From Pseudomonadota bacterium (GTDB taxonomy: Bacteria; Pseudomonadota; Alphaproteobacteria; Micropepsales; Micropepsaceae): a stretch of DNA of 39,428 bases. The translations under genes and the position numbers were made by a program. The notes beneath the pieces were generated by a model, which ran no database searches, was not told where the DNA came from, and worked only from the letters and a program-made list of their open reading frames with translations. The stretch covers positions 1 to 39,428 of the forward strand of contig JAJZGY010000021.1 of the NCBI GenBank assembly GCA_021804785.1. The letters run 5' to 3'. Shown piece after piece: positions 7,749-16,267 of the stretch (its first letter is position 1; every line of letters starts with the position of its first letter).

Positions 7749-9272
7749 ATGGTTGATGCGCAGGATGACACGATCAGATTTCTGGCTTCGCCGCAGAGCT
7801 ATGGTGTCGATCAGGTGACAACTGTCCGCACCCATGGAGCGATCGTCTTCCTGGCTGGCGACCGTGCCTATAAGCTCAAACGGGCGGTGCGATATCCCTA
7901 TATGGACTATTCGACCGTCGAGCGGCGCCGAGCCATGTGCCGGCGCGAGCTCGAGGTCAACCGGCAGCTCGCCCCCCAGCTCTATCTGGGAGTAAAAGAT
8001 ATTGTTCGTGGCCAAGACGGCCAGCTGCATTTCTCACCCCCCGCCTCAGGAGAGATTACCGACAGTGTCGTGGTCATGGTTCGCTTTGATCAGAGTGCAC
8101 TGTTGAGCCAACTGTGCGCCCACCACAAAGCGGACGCGACGCTGATGCGTGCCCTCGCCGGGAAGATTGCAGCGTTTCACAAAGCTGCCGAGCGGACACC
8201 AGCGGTCGATTTTGCTGACGTAACGCAGGCGGTTGTCGACGAAAACATACTGCTTCTGGAGGGCGCGCGGTTCTTTGATGAGGCCACCGTCGGACGATTT
8301 GCAAAAGCGCTGAGAGATAGCTGTCACCGCGCAGAACCACTCCTAAGAAAGCGCAGCCACGGAGATTCAATACGGCGCTGTCACGGTGATTTGCATCTGA
8401 ACAACATTGTCGTGATCGGGAATAGTCCCGTGCTGTTTGATGCCATAGAATTCAATGATGATTATATTTTTATCGATCCGATTTATGACATCAGTTTTCT
8501 GATCATGGATCTTGAGCGAATCGGCGAACGCGAGCTTGCCCATGTGTTATTCAACCGCTATTTCGAGCTCCTCCCTGATGATGACGGGCCTGCCCTGTTG
8601 CCACTTTACCTCTCCCTGCGGGCCGCAATCCGGGCTCATGTTGCGGTTTCGCGAAGCCGCGCGGGCGATAGTACAGCGACAGAAGAGGCTCAGCGCTGCT
8701 TCGCCCTGGCGCAGGATTTCCTCGTTGTGCGTCCTCCACAGCTGATCGCCATTGGAGGTTTTTCGGGAAGCGGAAAAACGACACTCGCACGCGCACTGGC
8801 CCCGAACATTGGTGCGCCACCCGGGGCCCTCATCCTGCGCAGCGACATCATACGCAAGTCTCTGATGGGCGTGGGTGAGCTGGACCGCCTGCCGCAATCG
8901 GCCTATAGCGTTGCCGTGAATGCAAGGGTGTTCGCCACACTTCACGAACGTGCGCGGGCGCTATTGGCAGGTGGTCAGAGTGTGGTTATGGACAGCGTCT
9001 ATGGCCGACATGAGGAACGAGCCCGGATCAAAGAGATTGCGCAGGCGACCGGTGCGGGATTTCACGGCCTCTGGTTGGAAGCGCCACGCCATACGCTTTC
9101 CCAACGAATCACAGGCCGCAGCGGCGACGCCTCGGATGCCACTCTGGCCGTGCTTGACCTGCAGATGCGAGCTCTCTCGCCACCTTCCGACTGGTATAGA
9201 CTCGACGTAGATCGTTCCCCAGAAGCCGTCGCGGCGCTCGCCGTAATGCATCTTTCCACAAACAAGGTCTGA
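7749..9272 (+). CDS. Fusion of APH-like kinase domain and P-loop nucleotide kinase-like domain
   Basis: This 507-residue cytoplasmic protein has two parts. The N-terminal part (about 15-290) is aminoglycoside-phosphotransferase-like: a Lys in YKLKRAVRYPYMDY for ATP, the catalytic loop CHGDLHLNNIV (HGD-x-H-x2-N, from residue 212) and a metal-binding Asp in LFDAIEFND. The C-terminal part (about 325-505) is a small P-loop kinase fold with Walker A GGFSGSGKTT near residue 337 and an LRSDIIRK segment typical of Zeta-toxin/gluconate kinase-like folds. The family is usually named bifunctional aminoglycoside phosphotransferase/ATP-binding protein, but the real substrate is not known and drug resistance should not be assumed. 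The stop is 1 nt before the next ATG, so it is coupled to the acyl-CoA synthetase/GNAT gene. Confidence 0.85.
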   Translation: MVDAQDDTIRFLASPQSYGVDQVTTVRTHGAIVFLAGDRAYKLKRAVRYPYMDYSTVERRRAMCRRELEVNRQLAPQLYLGVKDIVRGQDGQLHFSPPASGEITDSVVVMVRFDQSALLSQLCAHHKADATLMRALAGKIAAFHKAAERTPAVDFADVTQAVVDENILLLEGARFFDEATVGRFAKALRDSCHRAEPLLRKRSHGDSIRRCHGDLHLNNIVVIGNSPVLFDAIEFNDDYIFIDPIYDISFLIMDLERIGERELAHVLFNRYFELLPDDDGPALLPLYLSLRAAIRAHVAVSRSRAGDSTATEEAQRCFALAQDFLVVRPPQLIAIGGFSGSGKTTLARALAPNIGAPPGALILRSDIIRKSLMGVGELDRLPQSAYSVAVNARVFATLHERARALLAGGQSVVMDSVYGRHEERARIKEIAQATGAGFHGLWLEAPRHTLSQRITGRSGDASDATLAVLDLQMRALSPPSDWYRLDVDRSPEAVAALAVMHLSTNKV

Positions 9273-9273
9273 C

Positions 9274-11946
9274 ATGTCCATCCGCAATCTCGACGCTGTG
9301 TTTCGTCCGCGCTCGATCGCCCTTATCGGAGCCAGCAACCGCCCGGATTCAGTCGGGCATGTCGTTGCCCGCAATCTCTTGGAGGGTGGTTTTGAGGGGC
9401 CAGTCATGCCGGTGTCGACAACACATAGTTCTGTTGCCGGGATCCTCGCCTATCAGGACGTGGCACATCTTCCGCTCGCGCCGGATCTTGCCATTATCTG
9501 TACGCCTCCCAACACCGTACCTGGCATCGTGGCCGATCTTGCTGCTCGCGGGACAAAGGGTGCGGTCGTGATCAGCGCCGGCTTTAATGAGTTGGGAACC
9601 GAAGCCGGAAAGGCGCTCGAGCGAGCAATGCTCGACGCCGCCAAATCATCCCTGCTGCGCATAATTGGTCCCAACTGCCTGGGTATTATCTCGACCACCG
9701 TCCGGCTCAACGCTTCCTTTGCTCCGGGTTCCTCTCCCTCGGGGGGGGTGGCGTTCGTCGCCCAGTCCGGTGCGATGTTGACCACCATTTTGGACTGGGC
9801 GGCCGCGCGCGGTATCGGTTTTTCACATCTGGTATCGCTTGGCGACATGACCGACGTCGACTTTGGCGACATGCTGGATTACCTGGCGCTGGATCCCAAC
9901 ACGCACTCAATCCTGCTCTACATCGAGACCATAACCCAGGCGCGCAAATTTCTCTCGGCGGCGCGCACGGCGGCTCGACTTAAACCCGTAATCGCCATCA
10001 AGGCCGGGCGACACGAAGCAGCAGCCAAGGCTGCAAGTTCTCATACCGGCGCCATGGCCGGCGTTGACGCCGTGTACGACGCCGCCTTTCGCCGGGCGGG
10101 TATTTTGCGCGTCAACGATCTTGACGAGATCTTTGATGCCGTCGAAACACTGGCCAGACCGATCAAACTGGCAAGTGATCGCCTCTTCATTCTGACCAAT
10201 GGTGGTGGTCTTGGCGTTCTGGCTACCGATGCGCTTATTGATCATGGTGGTGCCATGGGTGCGCTAACCCCGCAACTGAGCGAGGAGTTGAACAAGGTCC
10301 TTCCGGCGACCTGGAGCCATGGCAATCCCATCGACATCATCGGTGATGCCGGTCCCGAGCGCTATGAGGCGGCCCTGCGCTGCCTTCTGCAGGCGCCAGG
10401 GCCAGAAGCGGTGCTTGTGCTTAATTGCCCGGTTGCGGTTGCCTCCAGTGTGGAGGCGGCACATGCGGTTGCCCGAGCGACCCAGGGAAGTCACAAGGCG
10501 GTGTTCGCGAGCTGGTTGGGTTCAGCAGAGCGTGATCAGGTCCATGGAATTTTCGCGGAGGCCAGGATTCCAGCCTACGATACCCCGGACAAGGCGATCC
10601 GCGGTTTTTCCTATCTGGTGGACTATCAGCGTGGCCAGGAAACCCTGATGGAAGTGCCTCCCTCGCTGCCCGAACACTTTTCTCCCGACGATGCGGTGGC
10701 CAGGCAGATTGTGCTGCGCGCTCTGGAGCACAGTGGTGAGAGCTGGCTGTCCGAAAGCGACATTCATGCCATCTTTGACTGCTACGGTATCCCCCATGTG
10801 CGCTCGCAGGCGGTGGCAAGCCCGCAGCAAGCAGGCCAGCTGGCCGCAGCATGGAACGTACCCGTCGCGCTTAAAATTCTTTCTCCTGACATCACCCACA
10901 AATCAGACGCCGGCGGTGTTGCGCTCGGCCTTGTCGGTGAGGCCGCAGTTCGTGATGCCGCCGAAGCCATGCAGCGGCGTATTGCGCAAGCACAGCCAAA
11001 TGCGCGCATTCAGGGTTTTACCGTACAGGAGATGGTGCGCCGTCCTGATGCAATTGAGCTGATTGTGGGCATGGCGACCGATCGCCAGTTTGGACCTTTC
11101 TTGCTCTTTGGTCGTGGCGGTACAGCCGCGGAAATCATCAATGATCGCGCCATCACACTGCCGCCACTCAATCTCACTCTCGCCCGTGAAATGATGAGCC
11201 GTACCCGCGTCTGGCGGCGTTTGAAGGGATATCGTGACGTCGCGCCCGCGGATATTGATGCCATTGCGCTGTGCCTCGTGCGTTTGTCGCAAATGATCGC
11301 GGATGTGCCACAGATCGTCGAACTCGACATCAATCCGCTGATTGCCGATGCAAAGGGCATCCTTGCGCTGGATGCCCGCGTACGTGTGGAAAACGCCAGT
11401 GAGGATCGTGCACGCTTTGCCATTCTACCCTATCCGAAGGAGCTGGAACGTTACGAAACGGTTGACGGGCTCGGCCGTCTGTTGCTGCGTCCCATCCGCC
11501 CGGAGGATGCGCCAGGGGTCGAAGACCTGTTTGCGCAGCTGACGCCTGAAGATATTCGGCTTCGCTTCTTCACGCCAATGCGACAGATCCCTCCTGCTCT
11601 TTTGGCGCGCCTGACACAGATTGATTATGACCGCGAGATGGCATTTCTGCTCGTACGGCCGACAGATGGCAAGGTCCTCGGCGCGTCCCGTTACAGCGCC
11701 GATCCGGACAACATCAGCTGCGAGTTCGCCATCAGCGTCAGAAGCAGCCTTAAGGGTCTTGGCCTCGGCAAACTGCTCATGGAAAGACTGATCTCATATG
11801 CCAAATCCCGCGGGACCCAGCAGATGAGCGGCGAAGTTCTGGAAGAGAACGAACGCATGCTTTCGCTATGCCGTGAACTTGGCTTTTCGCTGACGCCAAG
11901 TGCCGGTGAGCGTGGCGTGGTTTGTGCGAGCCTCAAGCTAGCCTAG
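9274..11946 (+). CDS. NDP-forming acyl-CoA synthetase fused to GNAT acetyltransferase (Pat/PatZ-like)
   Basis: This 890-residue protein has the architecture of protein lysine acetyltransferases Pat/PatZ. A CoA-binding Rossmann domain (about 5-140: RSIALIGASNRP, IIGPNCLG) is followed by a succinyl-CoA-ligase-like domain (about 150-300), an ATP-grasp domain (about 490-705: VALKILSPDITHKSDAGGV, VELDINPLI) and a C-terminal GNAT domain (about 735-885) with the acetyl-CoA loop GLGLGKLLMERLI. The phospho-histidine of active NDP-forming synthetases is kept as His257 in SSHTGAMAG. As I recall, enterobacterial Pat has lost synthetase activity, so this protein may still make acyl-CoA. It is the last gene of the operon with the oxidoreductase and APH-like fusion. 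Likely target: acetylation control of acyl-CoA synthetases (inference). Confidence 0.88.
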   Translation: MSIRNLDAVFRPRSIALIGASNRPDSVGHVVARNLLEGGFEGPVMPVSTTHSSVAGILAYQDVAHLPLAPDLAIICTPPNTVPGIVADLAARGTKGAVVISAGFNELGTEAGKALERAMLDAAKSSLLRIIGPNCLGIISTTVRLNASFAPGSSPSGGVAFVAQSGAMLTTILDWAAARGIGFSHLVSLGDMTDVDFGDMLDYLALDPNTHSILLYIETITQARKFLSAARTAARLKPVIAIKAGRHEAAAKAASSHTGAMAGVDAVYDAAFRRAGILRVNDLDEIFDAVETLARPIKLASDRLFILTNGGGLGVLATDALIDHGGAMGALTPQLSEELNKVLPATWSHGNPIDIIGDAGPERYEAALRCLLQAPGPEAVLVLNCPVAVASSVEAAHAVARATQGSHKAVFASWLGSAERDQVHGIFAEARIPAYDTPDKAIRGFSYLVDYQRGQETLMEVPPSLPEHFSPDDAVARQIVLRALEHSGESWLSESDIHAIFDCYGIPHVRSQAVASPQQAGQLAAAWNVPVALKILSPDITHKSDAGGVALGLVGEAAVRDAAEAMQRRIAQAQPNARIQGFTVQEMVRRPDAIELIVGMATDRQFGPFLLFGRGGTAAEIINDRAITLPPLNLTLAREMMSRTRVWRRLKGYRDVAPADIDAIALCLVRLSQMIADVPQIVELDINPLIADAKGILALDARVRVENASEDRARFAILPYPKELERYETVDGLGRLLLRPIRPEDAPGVEDLFAQLTPEDIRLRFFTPMRQIPPALLARLTQIDYDREMAFLLVRPTDGKVLGASRYSADPDNISCEFAISVRSSLKGLGLGKLLMERLISYAKSRGTQQMSGEVLEENERMLSLCRELGFSLTPSAGERGVVCASLKLA

Positions 11947-12025
11947 CGGTTGTAGATCGTTGTTCCAGGTCAATGACCCCCAGCGCATCTGCGTCTAAAT
12001 GCGGGTTCTATGACGGGAGACCCCT

Positions 12026-12445
12026 ATGGCTAAAGGCCCCCCATTAACGATTGCGCCGGAGAAAGTCGCCTATATCATACTTCTGGCGAAGGCCTTTGAC
12101 GCCAAGGATGTGCTGACCGATCCGGGCGATTCCTCGGACGGAGCCGATGATCATATGATCCGGGTCCTTGAGGAGCACAGTGATGATGCGGTCGGCCAAA
12201 TTCTGGCTGATTACATTGATGAGCTTTCGGTCGACGAGCAGATTGATCTCGTGGCGCTGGCGTGGCTGGGCCGCCAAGGCAATGAGGCCTCGGACTGGCC
12301 GACATTGCATGCGCAGGCCCGTCGGGCCCATCGTCAGCCGACCTCTCCCTATTTACTCGGATCGCCGCTTCTTGGTGATGAGCTGTCTGAAGGTCTGAGC
12401 ATTCTTGGATATCAACCCGAAGAGCTTGAGTCCGATCTGCCCTAG
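12026..12445 (+). CDS. DUF3775 family protein
   Basis: This 139-residue acidic protein has no signal peptide or membrane segment. It matches what I know of DUF3775: LTIAPEKVAYIILLAKAFDAKD at the start, DDHMIRVLEEH, the core DEQIDLVALAWLGRQ and the C-terminal YLLGSPLLGDELSEGLSILGY. The function is unknown; the family is common in alphaproteobacteria. A GGGAG lies upstream of the ATG. It stands alone: 79 nt after the acyl-CoA synthetase/GNAT stop and convergent with the next gene. A small palindrome GGTCA-a-TGACC (11968-11978) lies in the upstream gap. Confidence 0.8.
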   Translation: MAKGPPLTIAPEKVAYIILLAKAFDAKDVLTDPGDSSDGADDHMIRVLEEHSDDAVGQILADYIDELSVDEQIDLVALAWLGRQGNEASDWPTLHAQARRAHRQPTSPYLLGSPLLGDELSEGLSILGYQPEELESDLP

Positions 12446-12451
12446 GTCTGT

Positions 12452-12541
12452 TTGTCGCCGAACTGGCGGCTGCGGGCAGCACCAGACCTGTATATGCGTC
12501 TGATACCGCCCAACATGGATACCTTGTCGTCCGACTGGCGG
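12452..12541. repeat. Two imperfect direct repeats in a convergent gap
   Basis: TTGTCGCCGAACTGGCGG (12452-12469) recurs as TTGTCGTCCGACTGGCGG (12524-12541), 15 of 18 bases identical and 72 nt apart, followed in both by a G/C-rich GCAGC. The gap lies between the 3' ends of the DUF3775 and IlvX-like genes. The first copy can fold (CGCC-gaact-GGCG). It may be a REP-like element or chance. Confidence 0.3.
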
Positions 12542-12572
12542 TTCGCAGCTCTGCGCCTGCCGCCGCACCCGC

Positions 12573-14114
12573 TCAGATCTGCACCTCAATCAGGCGCGGG
12601 CCTCGCGCAGCCATTGCCGAGGCGAACTGGTCGGCAAAGCTCTCCAGGGTATTGGCTCGACTTGCTTCCACCCCCATGGCCTGCGCCAGGGCCACAAAGT
12701 CGATCTCTGGATTGTGCAGATCGAGCATGGACAGCGCTCGGGGCCCAGGATTGCCGGCACCGACCCGCGCAAGCTCGATGTTCAAGATGGCATAAGAGCG
12801 ATTGGCAAAGAGCACCGTGGTGACATCAAGCTTCTCGCGTGCCTGTGTCCACAATGCCTGCACCGTGTACATGGCGCCGCCATCTCCAGACAGGCAGACG
12901 ACCTTGCGGTCGGGACAAGCGACGGAAGCGCCGGTCGCAAGGGGCAGGCCCTGACCGATCGAACCGCCGGTTAGTGCCAACCAGTCATGAGGTGGCGCCG
13001 CCGCAGTAGCCATGTAGCTTCCCAGACCATTGGTAGCCCCTTCATCGGACACGATCGCGTTCTCAGGAAGGAACTGTGCAATGACCTGGCCAACGCTGAA
13101 CTGGTTGAGGGGGCCTTGCGGTATGCCCGGCCGCTGCAATGTGGCACATTGCGGACGGGACCGCGCTCCCAGGGCATCCGCAACTGCGGTGAGCGCGGTT
13201 GTCCCATCCTCATGAGGATGGGCGAGGTAAAGGATGTTGCAGCCTTGGGGGGCACACCAGCTCGGCTTGCCGGGGTAGGCGAAAAACGCCACGGGAGGCT
13301 TGGCACCAACCAGGATCAATTGCTCGAGATCAGCGAGGAACTCGACAATCTGTTCGGCAAAATAGGGAATTCGTTCCGCCGCAACGCGGCCGGCGCCACG
13401 TTGCAGCCGCGGCACGAATGTATCTACCAGGAGCCGGGCGCCGGTCGCCTCGGCGATACGTCCAGCGGCCTCAAGGCCAGCCTGCCGGCAGCTCGTACCG
13501 CGCAGCAGGATCGCGGTGCGCTTGCCATTGCGCAAAGCGGCGACCGTGGCGGCAATATTTGCTTCAGAGACCGTTGCCGGCTCCAGCCGCGGCAATGGCG
13601 GGGCGGGATTGAGCGCCTCGTTCCACGCCGTATCCGCAGGCAGGATCAAGGTTGCGATCTGGCCCGGAGGCGACAGCGCAGCCTGCACCGCGCGCGCGCC
13701 ATCGGCGGCAGCCGTACTGGCACTGACACTTGTCTGCACCCAGGCCGACACAGTGCGCGTCAGTCCGTTGACGTCCGAGGCCAGCGGCGCGTCATACTGG
13801 GCGTGATAGGTGGCATGATCGCCAACAAGATTGACGATCGGGGTGCTGGCCCGGCGTGCATTGTGCAGATTGGCCCAGCCATTGCCAAAACCGGGCCCCA
13901 GGTGGAGCAGCGTCACCGCCGGCTTGTCAGCCAAGCGCCCATAGCCGTCCGCAGCCCCCGTAACCACACCTTCGAACAGTGCTAAAACCGGCCGTATCCT
14001 CGGTTCCCCGTCGAGAGCGGCCACGAGGTGCATTTCGGAGGTACCAGGATTGGCAAAGCAGACCTCTACACCCGCGTCTGCAAGCGTGGCGACCAGCGCC
14101 TGAGCACCATTCAT
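12573..14114 (-). CDS. ThDP-dependent acetolactate synthase-like enzyme (IlvX type)
   Basis: This 513-residue protein has three domains of the acetolactate synthase/benzoylformate decarboxylase superfamily: N-terminal Pyr domain (about 1-160), central domain (about 180-310) and C-terminal ThDP/PP domain (about 345-505). The ThDP-activating Glu is Glu48 in LFEGVVTGAADGYGR. The Mg/ThDP motif is SGDGGAMYTVQALW with FANRSY about 25 residues on, with Asn-Arg where the classic motif has Asn-Asn. The start MNGAQALVATLADAGVEVCFANPGTSEMH resembles mycobacterial IlvX as I remember it. It lacks a neighbouring small subunit (IlvH), so it is probably not the main valine/isoleucine enzyme. The real substrate is unknown. 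It follows the DUF983 gene by 53 nt on the same strand. Confidence 0.8.
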   Translation of the reverse strand: MNGAQALVATLADAGVEVCFANPGTSEMHLVAALDGEPRIRPVLALFEGVVTGAADGYGRLADKPAVTLLHLGPGFGNGWANLHNARRASTPIVNLVGDHATYHAQYDAPLASDVNGLTRTVSAWVQTSVSASTAAADGARAVQAALSPPGQIATLILPADTAWNEALNPAPPLPRLEPATVSEANIAATVAALRNGKRTAILLRGTSCRQAGLEAAGRIAEATGARLLVDTFVPRLQRGAGRVAAERIPYFAEQIVEFLADLEQLILVGAKPPVAFFAYPGKPSWCAPQGCNILYLAHPHEDGTTALTAVADALGARSRPQCATLQRPGIPQGPLNQFSVGQVIAQFLPENAIVSDEGATNGLGSYMATAAAPPHDWLALTGGSIGQGLPLATGASVACPDRKVVCLSGDGGAMYTVQALWTQAREKLDVTTVLFANRSYAILNIELARVGAGNPGPRALSMLDLHNPEIDFVALAQAMGVEASRANTLESFADQFASAMAARGPRLIEVQI

Positions 14115-14167
14115 GAGGACTGCCCCTTAAGTTTCAAATCTCAGTCGTCCATTGCCCCTCGACGCTG

Positions 14168-14548
14168 TCAAGCGGGCGCTGGCTCACCGGCCCAAATCAC
14201 ACCGATAAAGAGTCCTTTGGAAACAGGCAGAAGAGCCAGACACAAGGCAAGGCCAAGGGTAGGATAGAACGCCATCGCCTGCCACAATGGCCAGCCCGCC
14301 CAGCTATCTATTCCGAGCACGAGGGCTACAACGAGATGGCCAACAACCAATATGGTCAGCCACGCTGGACCATCATCCGCGCGGATCTGCGACAGGTCCT
14401 CGCCGCATGAGGCACAGCTATCGACGGGTTTGAGATAGCTGCGGAAAAGCCGGCCCTTGCCGCAGGCCGGACAGCGCCCAGCAAGTCCACGGCGCGCGGC
14501 CAGACGCAGATTCCGCGCCGGTGACGCTTGTAGCCGGTCATCAATCAT
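14168..14548 (-). CDS. DUF983 membrane protein with zinc-ribbon-like cysteines
   Basis: This 126-residue protein has a cytoplasmic N-terminus with two CxxC pairs (CPAC at Cys26/Cys29 and CASC at Cys45/Cys48), likely a metal ribbon. ADDGPAW and two hydrophobic segments follow (about 62-80 and 90-112). This is the standard DUF983 layout (GRCPACGKGRLFRSYL). The family function is unsettled; members often lie near cytochrome oxidase or cofactor genes, which is not the case here. The ATG at 14548 is followed by MIDDRLQ. The IlvX-like gene lies 53 nt downstream; upstream it is separated from the S10 peptidase gene by a hairpin terminator. Confidence 0.85.
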   Translation of the reverse strand: MIDDRLQASPARNLRLAARRGLAGRCPACGKGRLFRSYLKPVDSCASCGEDLSQIRADDGPAWLTILVVGHLVVALVLGIDSWAGWPLWQAMAFYPTLGLALCLALLPVSKGLFIGVIWAGEPAPA

Positions 14549-14566
14549 GACCGCAATTTAGAAACC

Positions 14567-14607
14567 AGGACCCCGCGGCGCAATCGGCATGATTGCCGCG
14601 GGGTCCT
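14567..14607 (-). terminator. Hairpin terminator after S10 peptidase A
   Basis: A strong GC-rich stem: AGGACCCCGCGG pairs with CCGCGGGGTCCT, extended by CAATC/GATTG across a 2-nt bulge, with a 5-nt loop. It begins 7 nt after the stop of the peptidase gene at 14614. On the minus strand it runs into GGTTTCTAAATT, a weak T-rich tail, so it is a fair intrinsic terminator. Confidence 0.65.
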
Positions 14608-14613
14608 GAGCGT

Positions 14614-16185
14614 CTAGTTCACGTTGTCGGTGGCGCGGATGAAGGCAGCCACATTCGCGTGCAGATGCTTCAGTGACGGCACATGGACATAAACCATGTG
14701 GCCCGACATATAGTAGTGATACTGGATGTTTTTGGCCAGCGACTGAGGGATGGAGAGGTGGTGCATCTCGTACCAGCCTTGATAGTAGACCGTCGCCAGA
14801 TCAAAATAGCCCCCATTAACCATCACATGCAGGTCAGGATTGGCTTTCATGGCCGTGGCAAGATCCGGCATCACGTTGAGAGCCTGGGTCTTTTTGAAGG
14901 GAAACCCCGGCGGCTGATGCAGGAAGTTCCAGTGGCCGATATTGTGGGCATCGGGGCGGTAGGCAATCTTGCCGGTATAGCCCAAATCATCGCGGACGTA
15001 GGAATTAAACGCAGCCACATAGGCTGAGCTGATCGCCGCGCTCTGGGGATCATACTCAGCATATTCGCTTAGCGGATCCATAGTCGGACCAGAAAAGCGT
15101 GCATCGAGACGACCAGTAGTCAGATCATTGGCAATCTGCAGCTCCTGACGGAACTGACCGCCGTTGACCCGCAAATTGGCGCGCATCAGATAGTCGACCG
15201 GCAGACCAGTATAGAGGTGAAGCTGTTTGGCAACCGCAAGCTTGCTGGCAGCATCAAGACTGGTGCCACTGTTGAGAGCCTCAGCATAGGTCGTCATCGC
15301 ATAATGTGCGACGCGATTCAGAAAATCTGGCAGATCCTTTTGCGCGATCGGCTGGCCAGGCAGCTTGTGATGATACCAGGCAACCGCGGCGTAGCTCGGC
15401 AGAGCCAACTCGAACGGCCGATCATTGCCCGGGTTGCCCTTTGTCAAATCAATGCTGTCAGAATAGTCCAGGATCTGGGATAGGAGGATCACACCGTTGA
15501 AATCGATGTTGTCATCATTTTCCAGAATGTTGATCAGTGCCGCGGAGCGTGGTGTGCCATAGCTCTCGCCGAACAGATATTTGGGCGAATTCCAGCGGTT
15601 GTACTTGCTCAGGAACTGCATGATGAAACGCGAAAAGGCATAGGCGTCGACATCCGTTCCGTAGAAGTCCTTCTTGGCATTCTTGCCCGCGATCCGGCCA
15701 AAGCCGGTCCCAGGCGCATCGACAAACACCAGATCTGAGGCGTCGAGGAGGCTATACTTATTTTTCACGAGCCCATAAGGCGCCGCAGGTGTGTGGGTAT
15801 GGTCACCGGTTATCACGCGCATCGGGCCGAACGCACCCATATGGAGCCATATGGTCGCCGAGCCTGGGCCGCCATTGTAAAGGAAGGTGATCGGCCGGCG
15901 CGCCGCATCGGCACCCTTCTTGAAGTAGGCGACGTAAGACATGGAGGAAACGGCATTCGGGTTATGGCTTTTCACTTCCTGCGGTGCGTCGTCATAGCCC
16001 TTGGGATGCACGATGAGCGTGCCGACCACGGCCTTGTAGTCGATCGAAGAGCCGCCGACGCGGACACTTCCCGACGAGACATAGCTCATCGGCTTGAGGA
16101 GTGCCGGTGCCGCCGCAGACGCGCTGAGCGCCCCGACACCCGGAACCAGAACAGCTGCAAGCGCAGCTAGGGCCAAACGTTTCAT
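14614..16185 (-). CDS. Exported S10 family serine carboxypeptidase-like protein A
   Basis: This 523-residue protein belongs to peptidase family S10 (alpha/beta hydrolase fold). A signal peptide is clear: MKRLALAALAAVLVPGVGALSASAAA, with likely cleavage after an Ala-x-Ala near residue 25. ITFLYNGGPGSATIWLHMGAFGP is the oxyanion-hole block, Ser208 in GESYGTPRSA is the nucleophile, Asp in NGGYFDLAT and His in MSGHMVYVH complete the triad. I chose the ATG at 16185 for the signal peptide and the GGGGG before it; the frame stays open to 16311 without a start signal. It is a close paralogue of the next upstream gene, 82 nt away but behind a terminator. Substrate unknown; periplasmic peptide breakdown is likely. 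Confidence 0.88.
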   Translation of the reverse strand: MKRLALAALAAVLVPGVGALSASAAAPALLKPMSYVSSGSVRVGGSSIDYKAVVGTLIVHPKGYDDAPQEVKSHNPNAVSSMSYVAYFKKGADAARRPITFLYNGGPGSATIWLHMGAFGPMRVITGDHTHTPAAPYGLVKNKYSLLDASDLVFVDAPGTGFGRIAGKNAKKDFYGTDVDAYAFSRFIMQFLSKYNRWNSPKYLFGESYGTPRSAALINILENDDNIDFNGVILLSQILDYSDSIDLTKGNPGNDRPFELALPSYAAVAWYHHKLPGQPIAQKDLPDFLNRVAHYAMTTYAEALNSGTSLDAASKLAVAKQLHLYTGLPVDYLMRANLRVNGGQFRQELQIANDLTTGRLDARFSGPTMDPLSEYAEYDPQSAAISSAYVAAFNSYVRDDLGYTGKIAYRPDAHNIGHWNFLHQPPGFPFKKTQALNVMPDLATAMKANPDLHVMVNGGYFDLATVYYQGWYEMHHLSIPQSLAKNIQYHYYMSGHMVYVHVPSLKHLHANVAAFIRATDNVN

Positions 16186-16205
16186 ACCAATCCCCCGTTG
16201 AGGTG

Positions 16206-16243
16206 AAAAATCGACGCCGCACCCAGTGATGGGTGCGGCGTCG
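16206..16243 (-). terminator. Intrinsic terminator between the two S10 peptidase genes
   Basis: A perfect 14-bp stem (CGACGCCGCACCCA with TGGGTGCGGCGTCG), a 4-nt loop and a run of five T on the minus strand at 16210-16206. It is 24 nt after the stop of peptidase B and ends 21 nt before the ATG of peptidase A, so A is either read by leak-through or has its promoter inside this short gap. Confidence 0.85.
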
Positions 16244-16267
16244 GATGCTATGCGCCAACCGGCGTCG

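Noticed and set aside
7749-8640. Reading the APH-like domain as an aminoglycoside resistance gene
   Set aside because: The fusion layout and neighbours match a chromosomal family of unknown substrate; there are no mobile-element or resistance-gene neighbours.
12987-13985. 332-codon plus-strand frame opposite the IlvX-like gene
   Set aside because: Antisense to a protein with intact ThDP motifs; the product is Arg/Gly-rich with no recognisable domain.
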